A DNA stretch of 11,508 nt, from the NCBI GenBank assembly GCA_016870695.1, contig VGAV01000042.1:1-11508 (forward strand). The letters run 5' to 3'. Positions 6,008-11,508 of the stretch are shown here, one piece after another (position 1 is the stretch's first letter; the number at the start of each line of letters is the position of its first letter). The notes beneath the pieces are model-generated. The model saw only the letters and a program-made list of their open reading frames with translations. It did not search any database and was not told the origin of the DNA. The translations under genes were made by a program, and so were the position numbers. This DNA is from Actinomycetota bacterium (GTDB lineage Bacteria > Actinomycetota > Actinomycetes > Actinomycetales > Microbacteriaceae).

Positions 6008-6013
6008 TAGAGT
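6008..6013 (+). promoter_or_regulatory. -10 box of a leaderless promoter for the GH6 gene
   Basis: TAGAGT ends 7 bases before the GTG start at 6021. There is no ribosome site between them. Pattern and spacing match the other leaderless genes in the window. Confidence 0.55.
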
Positions 6014-6020
6014 CCTCACC

Positions 6021-7046
6021 GTGGCGATCACACGACGGCCCCGCCGATGGCGGCGACGCCTCCCCCGCGCGGTCGTCATCGCGCTCGTCGCCGGGGCGCT
6101 CGTCCTCGTGATCGCGGCCATCGCCGTCGTCGGCTCCCTCGTGACGACACTGTTCCAGACCCTCGCCGCGCGGCCTCCGGCCGTGGACACCCGCATCGTC
6201 GCGCCGGACGAGTCGAAGGCCGCGAAGGCCGCCGCCGCGGCGGACGGCAGTGCCGACGAGACCGCGGCCGCGGCCTGGCTCGCGTCGCAGCCCACCGCGT
6301 ACTGGCTCACGCCCGAGCTGGACCCCATCGACCAGGTGTGGGACCGCGTCGCGCACCTCGCAGCGGAGGCCCGCGACCAGGACGCCAGTCTCGCCGTCGT
6401 CGTCTACGGACTGCCGGACCGCGACTGCGGCAACCACTCGGCCGGCGGTCTCGACCCGGAGTCCTACCGCGCGTGGACCGAGCGCATCGGGGACGCCCTG
6501 TCCCAGGCCTCGGACCTGCAGCGCATCGTCATCCTGGAGCCCGACAGCATCGCCCTGTCGTCCCAGTGCGGGTCACCGGAGGAGCGCGCGGGACACCTGC
6601 GCGCTGCTGTCGACAACCTGCGCGGCACCAACACGTGGATCTACCTCGACGGCGGCCACTCGTCGTGGCATCCGGCCGCCGAGATGGCCGGCCTCATCAG
6701 CGCGACCGGCCTCATCTCCGACGTGCGCGGGGTGGCCCTGAACGTGTCGAACTACCAGGACACCTCCGACGAGTTCGCCTATGCGCACGAGCTGTCGCAG
6801 CTGCTGGGCGGGACACACGCGATCGTGGACACGTCCCGCAACGGCGCCGGACCCGCCGGCCCCGAATGGTGCAACCCGGCCGGCCGCCTCGTCGGCGATC
6901 CGGGCGGCACCTACGGCGACGGCGTCGTCGACACCAACCTGTGGATCAAGCCGCCCGGCGAGAGCGACGGCGAGTGCAACGGCGGCCCGACCGCCGGCAC
7001 CTGGTGGCCGGAGGCCGCCGCCGAGCTGACCCGCGGACGACGCTGA
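6021..7046 (+). CDS. Membrane-anchored glycoside hydrolase family 6 (cellulase-like)
   Basis: A 341-residue enzyme. Residues 5-16 are strongly basic, 17-42 form one membrane span, and the catalytic domain (about 85-340) should lie outside the cell on a signal anchor. The four acidic residues known in GH6 enzymes are present: D135 in LPDRDCG, the general acid D175 in LEPDSIA, D210 in YLDGGH, and D316 in KPPGESDG. Cysteines C136/C183 and C284/C319 have the spacing of the two family disulfides. It should cut beta-1,4-glucan by an inverting mechanism. It lacks a cellulose-binding module and linker, unlike secreted cellulases for feeding, so a housekeeping role on the cell's own polymer is plausible, as with the GH6 enzyme beside the CslA synthase in Streptomyces. 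The nearby GT2 synthase supports this. The start is a leaderless GTG. Confidence 0.9.
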   Translation: MAITRRPRRWRRRLPRAVVIALVAGALVLVIAAIAVVGSLVTTLFQTLAARPPAVDTRIVAPDESKAAKAAAAADGSADETAAAAWLASQPTAYWLTPELDPIDQVWDRVAHLAAEARDQDASLAVVVYGLPDRDCGNHSAGGLDPESYRAWTERIGDALSQASDLQRIVILEPDSIALSSQCGSPEERAGHLRAAVDNLRGTNTWIYLDGGHSSWHPAAEMAGLISATGLISDVRGVALNVSNYQDTSDEFAYAHELSQLLGGTHAIVDTSRNGAGPAGPEWCNPAGRLVGDPGGTYGDGVVDTNLWIKPPGESDGECNGGPTAGTWWPEAAAELTRGRR

Positions 7047-7064
7047 CGCGAAGATCCCCCGCGA

Positions 7065-7079
7065 CGCCGTGCGACGGCG
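7065..7079 (+). terminator. Small G/C hairpin after the GH6 gene
   Basis: CGCCGT and ACGGCG form a perfect 6-bp stem around a three-base loop, 18 bases after the GH6 stop. No T tract follows. It may be a weak terminator, but so short a stem is common by chance in DNA this rich in G and C. Confidence 0.3.
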
Positions 7080-7106
7080 GCGACACACGCGTATGCGAAG
7101 ATGTGC

Positions 7107-7126
7107 ACGGTCGGTGTAACCACCGT
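7107..7126. promoter_or_regulatory. Inverted repeat in the leader of the response regulator gene
   Basis: ACGGT(c)GGT pairs with ACCACCGT across a three-base centre, with one bulged base. It lies 45 bases before the start of the response regulator gene. It could be an operator, perhaps for autoregulation, or an mRNA hairpin. No promoter boxes are clear around it. Confidence 0.3.
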
Positions 7127-7170
7127 CATCTCGGGGGAGAGCCGGGGCGCGCCGCGCCCTAGAAGAGGGA

Positions 7171-8154
7171 ATGATGAGCGACAGCACCGAGCTGCTGAAG
7201 ACCGCGGTGATCGTCGAGGACGATCCGGACATCCGCCACCTGCTGGTCGAGGTGCTCGAATCTGCGGGGTTCTCGACCGTGTCGGTCGGCAACGGCATCG
7301 ACGGCGTGCGCGCCGTCATCGCGTACCAGCCGCTGATCACGACGCTGGACGTGAACATGCCCGGCATCGACGGCTTCGAGGCCGCGCGCCGCATCCGCCA
7401 GCAGAGCGACACCTACATCATCATGCTCACGGGCCTCGAGGAGGAGGCGGACGTCGTCCTCGGCCTGGGTGCGGGAGCGGACGAGTACGTCGTGAAGCCC
7501 TTCCGCCCGCGCGAGCTGCGGGCGCGCATCGAGGCGCTGCTGCGCCGGCCCCGTGCCGGCGGCGCGGCCGCCTCGGGCGCTCCGCGCCAGGACAGCGTCG
7601 GTCCGTCCTTTCCCGGTGCCCGGCCGGCCACCGCGCCGGAGCCCGCACCGACGGCTCCGCCCGTCGTGCCCGTCGCGCCCGCCGCGGCGGCCGTGGTGGT
7701 CCCCTCCTCGCAGGGCCCCGAGCCGTGGGCGTCGGCCCCCGGCACCGAGGTCGCCCACCGGGCGGGCTCCGAGGTCGTCGCCCGTCTCGGCGGCGAGCTC
7801 GCGCCGAACGGTGCACCGTGGGTCGTGCACCGCGACCTGCAGCTGGACCCGGACAGCCGGATCGTCCTCGTCGGCGGCGAGGAGCTCGATCTGACGCGGA
7901 CCGAGTTCGACCTGCTGGCCACGCTCATGGAGTCCAAGCGCCGCGTGCGCAGCAAGGCCGACCTCACCCTGGTCCTGCGCGGCGAGTCCTACGTCACCAG
8001 CTACTTCGTCGGCGAGGCCGACAAGCGGGCCATCGAGGCGCACATGACCAACCTGCGGCGCAAGCTCGGCGACAACCCCGCCAACCCGCGGTACATCGAG
8101 ACCGTGCGCGGCGTCGGTTACCGCCTGACCTCGGAGCTGCTGGCCGCGCCCTGA
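7171..8154 (+). CDS. OmpR/PhoB family response regulator, orphan, with long linker
   Basis: A 327-residue two-domain regulator. The receiver domain (residues 11-126) has the acidic pair D17-D18, phospho-acceptor D60 in TLDVNMPGIDG, T87 in MLTG and K109 in VVKPF, so all switch residues are intact. A linker of about 90 residues rich in Ala, Pro and Val (127-216) is far longer than usual for the family. The C-terminal winged helix (about 217-322) includes LTRTEFDLLATLMES, EAHMTNLRRKLGDN and YIETVRGVGYRL, the standard OmpR DNA-binding blocks. No histidine kinase lies next to it. ATG at 7171 is followed directly by a second ATG at 7174, which is better spaced from AGAGGG (7164-7169). Its targets may include the polysaccharide genes on either side; that is inferred from position only. 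A strong hairpin follows. Confidence 0.93.
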   Translation: MMSDSTELLKTAVIVEDDPDIRHLLVEVLESAGFSTVSVGNGIDGVRAVIAYQPLITTLDVNMPGIDGFEAARRIRQQSDTYIIMLTGLEEEADVVLGLGAGADEYVVKPFRPRELRARIEALLRRPRAGGAAASGAPRQDSVGPSFPGARPATAPEPAPTAPPVVPVAPAAAAVVVPSSQGPEPWASAPGTEVAHRAGSEVVARLGGELAPNGAPWVVHRDLQLDPDSRIVLVGGEELDLTRTEFDLLATLMESKRRVRSKADLTLVLRGESYVTSYFVGEADKRAIEAHMTNLRRKLGDNPANPRYIETVRGVGYRLTSELLAAP

Positions 8155-8173
8155 GCGCCCGCACCCGGACATC

Positions 8174-8211
8174 ACGGATGCCTCGACCCTCCCCAGGGCC
8201 GAGGCATCCGT
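8174..8211. terminator. Strong, probably bidirectional terminator between response regulator and GT2 genes
   Basis: Perfect 12-base arms ACGGATGCCTCG (8174-8185) and CGAGGCATCCGT (8200-8211) enclose a further CCCT/AGGG stem with a four-base loop. It sits between two convergent genes, 20 bases after one stop and 40 from the other, so it can serve both. A short T/C-rich stretch (tcttctgt) follows on the plus strand. Confidence 0.85.
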
Positions 8212-8250
8212 CTTCTGTCGCGTTCGGGTCGCGATCAGACCGTGGGTCCG

Positions 8251-9714
8251 TCAGACCTTGAAGCCGTGGTGACGACGGACGAGCTTGGAGAACATGAGGA
8301 GCGTCTGCAGGACGGTGACGACGCCGACGATGGGCCAGCCGATCCAGAGGATCGAGGACTGCACCATCGGGCCCACCATGACCCAGATGACGGCGAGCGC
8401 GATCGCGACGGCGATGAGGACGATCATGGGCGTCCAGTGACCGAGTCCGCCACCCCGCTCCGCCTTAGCCTGCATGGCCCAGTTGTCGACCTTCTTGCGG
8501 GACAGGAAGCGGGTCCACGAGCGCACGAAGTGGCTGATGCGGATCCACATGAAGATCTCCGCCGGGAAGAAGAGGATCGCGAAGAGGACGTCGGTGCGGT
8601 TGACGTTCAGCATCGTGCGCGCGATGCGCAGGTTGAGCAGCATGGCGATGACCGGCGGGATTAGCCACAGCGGCGAGAACACGAAGGCGCCGATCGACAG
8701 CGAGCCGGCCAGCAGCGTCAGGAAGGCCACGCGGACGAAGAGGTTGGTGAGCATGCCGAAGTTCTCGAACCAGCGCAGACGCAGGTTGGGGTGGAACGGC
8801 TGGCCCTTCGTGTCGCCGCGCTGGCCCGGCCACATGAGCTCGATGGCGCCGTACGTCCACTTGACCTGCTGGGCGTCGTAGCCCGACAGGGTGGTCATGC
8901 CGCCGACGTCGGCGCGGGCGAAGGGGCTGATCTTGGTGAGGTAGCCGGCGCTCTTGATCTGCAGCGAGAGCAGAGAGTCCTCGACCTCGGAGTCCTTCAC
9001 CCACGGGGTGTTCTGGTGGTTCTGCTTCATCGCGTCGCGCAGGGCGTTGGTCGAGAAGATCGAGAACTGCCCGCCGAGCACCGCCATGTTGCGGCCGCGG
9101 AGCATGTTCTGCAGGTTGAACGCGGCGAACTGGGTGCGCTGGCCCGCGGTGAGGAAGCGGGCGATCATGCCCTTGATGGGCTTGTCGTCGATCGTGTAGA
9201 TGGCCGAGATGCCACCGATGCGCGAGTCGGAGACCGCCTCGGTCTCGAGGTACTCGACGGCCTTGCTGTCGGCGATGGTGTCGCCGTCCACGCCGAGGAG
9301 GTAGTCGTAGCCCTCGACGAGCGAGTAGCCGTAGTTCAGCGCGCCGACCTTCTTGTCGGGGTTCTTGCCGATGTCGTGGACGAAGACCTCCGTGAACTGC
9401 TCGCCGAGCTCGGTGTGGATCTCGTGCGGACCGCTGTACTCGGAGGCGATCTTCACGGTCGCGTCGGAGGTGTTGTTGACGACGACGTGGATGACGTCGG
9501 GAACGCGGGTCTGGCTGAGCAGGCCCTCGATGACGTCGGCGATCGACTCCTCCTCGTTGTACGCGGGGATGATGCAGCCGATGGTCGAACGGTGGACCGA
9601 GGTGTTCTCGAGCACCGCCGAGAAGTCGTCGGCGAAGCCGTGCTCCTCGGTGAGGGCGACGGGCTGGTGTGCGAGAGTCCGGGTGGAGCTCGCGAAGCTG
9701 CGCGCGTCGGTCAT
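8251..9714 (-). CDS. Processive family 2 glycosyltransferase, polysaccharide synthase-like
   Basis: A 487-residue membrane synthase. The catalytic domain starts at IGCIIPAYNEEES (45-57) and holds D84, the metal-binding DGD at 143-145, the V-E-D site at 244-246 taken to hold the catalytic base, and QQVKW at 282-286, a variant of the Q(Q/R)xRW signature of processive synthases such as cellulose, hyaluronan and poly-GlcNAc synthases. About five membrane spans follow (roughly 327-345, 346-362, 373-392, 430-447, 455-475). There is no N-terminal membrane pair and no C-terminal PilZ domain, unlike bacterial BcsA. The polymer cannot be named from sequence; a beta-glucan is suggested by the GH6 enzyme nearby. 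The frame is open further upstream, but ATG at 9714 has AGGAAG 8 bases before it and the conserved protein starts here. It is divergent from the GGDEF-like gene. Confidence 0.9.
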   Translation of the reverse strand: MTDARSFASSTRTLAHQPVALTEEHGFADDFSAVLENTSVHRSTIGCIIPAYNEEESIADVIEGLLSQTRVPDVIHVVVNNTSDATVKIASEYSGPHEIHTELGEQFTEVFVHDIGKNPDKKVGALNYGYSLVEGYDYLLGVDGDTIADSKAVEYLETEAVSDSRIGGISAIYTIDDKPIKGMIARFLTAGQRTQFAAFNLQNMLRGRNMAVLGGQFSIFSTNALRDAMKQNHQNTPWVKDSEVEDSLLSLQIKSAGYLTKISPFARADVGGMTTLSGYDAQQVKWTYGAIELMWPGQRGDTKGQPFHPNLRLRWFENFGMLTNLFVRVAFLTLLAGSLSIGAFVFSPLWLIPPVIAMLLNLRIARTMLNVNRTDVLFAILFFPAEIFMWIRISHFVRSWTRFLSRKKVDNWAMQAKAERGGGLGHWTPMIVLIAVAIALAVIWVMVGPMVQSSILWIGWPIVGVVTVLQTLLMFSKLVRRHHGFKV

Positions 9715-9767
9715 GGCGGTGTCTTCCTGTCGGTGGGCGGCGGTTCTGCCGGGAACCACTCTGGTAG

Positions 9768-9813
9768 CGTCGCCGCAAGGCATCCGCCGGACAGCACAGT
9801 CGTCGCCGCAAGG
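9768..9813. repeat. 13-base direct repeat in the GT2 / GGDEF-like divergent promoter region
   Basis: CGTCGCCGCAAGG occurs identically at 9768-9780 and 9801-9813, 33 bases apart, about three helical turns. It lies in the 148-base gap between divergent starts and would be a suitable paired binding site for a regulator that uses direct repeats, as OmpR-type proteins do. No clear promoter boxes are visible in the gap. Confidence 0.55.
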
Positions 9814-9862
9814 TTTCCTCAAGATTGCATCGCGACGCGAGAAGGATGGGGATGGGCACGGA

Positions 9863-10939
9863 ATGGGCGTCCTCGACCTCGTCGCAGCCATCGCGGCCGC
9901 TGTGATCGCGTCGTCGGTTCTCTTTCTCGCCCACGGGCGCCACGGCGACGACCGGGGCGGTCCGCGGGCGGAGCTCGTCCGCTACATCGGCGTCTCGGCG
10001 CTCTCGGCGCTTGTCTGCGCCGTGATGAACGCCCTCGAGATCCTCGGCGGCGGCACCGTCGCCGCCGCGGTCGGGAACGCCACCAACGTCTTCGCCCCTG
10101 CGATGGTGTGGGCGCTCGCGCGGCGGCTCAACGCCCGTGCCGCGATCGGCGTGCTGAGCGCGGGCGCGGCCGCCATCCTCATGCTCGGCGTCACCTTCCT
10201 CATCCCGCTCGACGAGGCGACCCTGGTCAAGACCGCGGCCATCGCGGCCGCGTGCCTTCTGGCGGCCTGGGAGCTGCGCCGCCGCCCGCTGCGCGACCTC
10301 GCCGGTTCCGGCGTCCTCACGACGACGCTGACGCTGTTCGCGGTGTTCAACCTCGGCCGCCTCGTCATCGCCGCCGCGGCGGGCATGTACTCGGAGGCCT
10401 GGGACGCGGTCGCATCCGCGCAGCTGACCTCCATCGTCAGCGCCGTCGTCATCGTGCTCATGGGCGTCGGCACCGTCCTCATGGGACGCCAGCTCGACGA
10501 CGACCCGGCGCCGGGCACCCGCGCCTTCGACCGCGGCGCGCTCCGCCGGGAGGCCGCCGAGCTGCTCCGCACCCACGGCCGGATCACGGCCGTGACCGTC
10601 CGCCTGCCGGAGATCGACCTGATCCGGCGCGCGCACAACGCCGACCGCGCCGAGACGATGATGTCCGCGATCGTCGACGCGGCCCGGGAAGCGGAGCCGC
10701 GCGGCGCCGCGGGCGTCCCCGCGCGCGACACGGTGATCCTGCTCGTCCCAGGCGAACGCGTCGGCGACGTCGACGAGGACGTGCGCCGGGCCTTCGCGGC
10801 GCGGATGCCCGGCATCGGGTACGACGACACACCGGACCTCGAGTTCGTGCACCGACGCATCACGGACGTCGCCGCACTCTCCACGCTGATGGAGGCGCGG
10901 CGCCTGCGTCCGTCACTGCGGGAGTTCGACGACGCCTGA
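9863..10939 (+). CDS. Multi-span membrane protein with degenerate GGDEF-like domain
   Basis: A 358-residue protein. Residues 1-207 contain six or seven membrane spans (about 4-23, 41-60, 67-86, 93-115, 121-137, 151-172, 188-207). Residues about 221-345 resemble a diguanylate cyclase domain in layout: FDRGALRREAAELL for the usual 'NRR' entry helix, then a beta strand and IDLIRRAHN for the 'DxDxFKxIND' segment. PARDTVILLVPG (286-297) takes the place of GGDEFAVLLPG. The GGDEF motif itself is replaced by PARDT, so cyclase activity is not expected; a sensing, nucleotide-binding or partner-binding role would be the alternative. The resemblance is by eye and moderate. ATG at 9863 is the first sensible start in frame; the ribosome site is poor (purine-rich only). 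It is divergent from the GT2 synthase, suggesting joint control. Confidence 0.72.
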   Translation: MGVLDLVAAIAAAVIASSVLFLAHGRHGDDRGGPRAELVRYIGVSALSALVCAVMNALEILGGGTVAAAVGNATNVFAPAMVWALARRLNARAAIGVLSAGAAAILMLGVTFLIPLDEATLVKTAAIAAACLLAAWELRRRPLRDLAGSGVLTTTLTLFAVFNLGRLVIAAAAGMYSEAWDAVASAQLTSIVSAVVIVLMGVGTVLMGRQLDDDPAPGTRAFDRGALRREAAELLRTHGRITAVTVRLPEIDLIRRAHNADRAETMMSAIVDAAREAEPRGAAGVPARDTVILLVPGERVGDVDEDVRRAFAARMPGIGYDDTPDLEFVHRRITDVAALSTLMEARRLRPSLREFDDA

Positions 10940-11064
10940 CCCCCGGGTCAGCCCCGGCCGCGCGCCCGCGCGACCAGAGTCGGACAGCCGACCCCCGGCT
11001 CAGCCCCGGCCGCGCGCCCGCGCGACCGGAGTCGGACAGCCGACCCCCGGCTCAACCCTGGCCG
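10939..11064. repeat. 52-bp tandem repeat, two full copies and a partial third
   Basis: Copy 1 (10939-10990) and copy 2 (10991-11042) differ at two of 52 positions. A third partial copy (11043-11064) keeps about 20 of 22 bases and contains the stop codon of the minus-strand gene at 11052. Each unit holds a short hairpin (GTCGG, loop ACAG, CCGAC). It fills the gap between two convergent genes, and the hairpins could act as a bidirectional terminator. The array looks like tandem duplication of the 3' end of the downstream gene with its trailer. Confidence 0.85.
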
Positions 11065-11508
11065 TCGCCCCAGCTCTGACCGGTGCCGGTCCCCGAGCCC
11101 TGCTGGCCCGACGAGCTCTGGTCCCATCCGGACTGCTGACCGTTCTGGCCCCACCCCGACTGCTGGCCGCCGGACTGGTCGCCGTTCTGCGTCGTGGTCG
11201 ATCCGGTGCTGCCGGCCTGGTCCGCGTAGATGGCGATGGGCAGGTACTGGTACACGGTCTGCTGCGAGAACGAGCCCTCGCTGTTGGGCGCACCCTCGAC
11301 CCAGACGTTCAGGGCGAACTCCAGCGTGAGGCCGTACGAGTCGTTGGGCAGCTGACGGATGGACGTCGTCGGCATGAGCAGGCCGCCCTGATAGCTGTTC
11401 AGGAGGAGGCCGCGGTCGGAGCGCTGGGTGTCGGAGGGGACGAGCGTGCGCGGGTCGGCGCTGAACTGGAACGGATTGGACACCTGTCCCCCGGTCTGCG
11501 CCGTCTGC
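11052..11508 (-). CDS. Unidentified protein with Gln/Gly/Ser-rich C-terminal tail, possibly cut by the window edge
   Basis: The frame is open from the right edge to a TGA at 11052-11054, giving 151 visible residues. GTG at 11483 (MSNPFQFSADPRTLV...) is a possible start with a poor GGGGGA ribosome site 4 bases before it, but the eight codons upstream (QTAQTGGQ) are also coding-like, so I treat the gene as 5'-truncated. The middle (SNPFQFSADPRTLVPSDTQR to YLPIAIYADQ) looks like a folded, beta-rich domain that I do not recognise. The last 50 residues are low complexity, with repeats GQQSGWGQN and GQQSGWDQS, then GSGTGTGQSW. No membrane span is visible in the part seen. The stop codon sits in the third copy of a tandem repeat. 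Confidence 0.7.
   Translation of the reverse strand, partial: QTAQTGGQVSNPFQFSADPRTLVPSDTQRSDRGLLLNSYQGGLLMPTTSIRQLPNDSYGLTLEFALNVWVEGAPNSEGSFSQQTVYQYLPIAIYADQAGSTGSTTTQNGDQSGGQQSGWGQNGQQSGWDQSSSGQQGSGTGTGQSWGDGQG

Noticed and set aside
9715..9891. A 59-residue N-terminal extension of the GT2 synthase
   Set aside because: ATG at 9714 has a good ribosome site; the extension would cover the divergent promoter region and has no conserved sequence.
8465..10852. A 795-codon open frame on the minus strand, across the GT2 gene and the GGDEF-like gene
   Set aside because: It is an artefact of high-GC coding DNA in another frame; the composition is Arg/His/Ala-rich without domains, and it overlaps two well supported genes.
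10939..11064. The tandem repeat as a CRISPR array
   Set aside because: The units are directly adjacent with no unique spacers, and there are no cas genes.
8791..11079. A 762-codon open frame on the plus strand
   Set aside because: It is antisense to the GT2 synthase and out of frame with the GGDEF-like protein; there are no recognisable motifs.
11000..11293. Small minus-strand open frames across the tandem repeat
   Set aside because: They share an identical Arg/Gly-rich ending only because the DNA is repeated; no ribosome site, and they overlap the Gln-rich gene.

Overview
The window is a gene-dense stretch (few gaps over 150 bases) of a high-GC actinobacterial chromosome. The very G/C-rich third codon positions, TANNNT -10 boxes placed 6-7 bases before start codons (leaderless genes), F420-type oxidoreductases and two members of a small family I know mainly from Microbacteriaceae (DUF7882) all suggest Microbacterium or a close relative. 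I see no tRNA, rRNA, CRISPR array or insertion sequence.

Layout. 1-530: the C-terminal half of a TerC-family membrane protein, closed by a perfect hairpin. 645-1610: an F420-dependent glucose-6-phosphate-dehydrogenase-like oxidoreductase. 1629-4067: a minus-strand run of DoxX-like membrane protein, 2H phosphoesterase, PPOX-class oxidoreductase and a large Pro/Ala-rich HTH protein. The middle two genes overlap by 7 bases. 4215-4511: a SigK-like sigma fragment holding region 2 only. 4515-5864: two paralogous DUF7882 proteins on the minus strand flanking a plus-strand MarR regulator. A TAACTA motif occurs at the promoter of each of these three genes and nowhere else that I found.

6021-10939 looks like a polysaccharide module. 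It contains a membrane-anchored family 6 glycoside hydrolase (cellulase-like), an orphan OmpR-type response regulator closed by a strong terminator, a processive GT2 synthase on the minus strand, and, divergent from the synthase, a multi-membrane-span protein ending in what looks like a degenerate GGDEF domain. A working idea is that the synthase makes a beta-glucan-like exopolysaccharide, the GH6 enzyme trims it at the cell surface, and the regulator and GGDEF-like protein control it. That link is inferred from gene content and adjacency only.

10939-11508: a 52-bp tandem repeat running into the 3' end of a minus-strand gene with a Gln/Gly/Ser-rich tail, cut by the window edge.

The strongest candidates for something undescribed are the MarR/DUF7882 locus with its shared operator-like motif, the GT2-GH6-pseudo-GGDEF locus, the region-2-only sigma protein, and the HTH protein with a duplicated tryptophan/proline motif.
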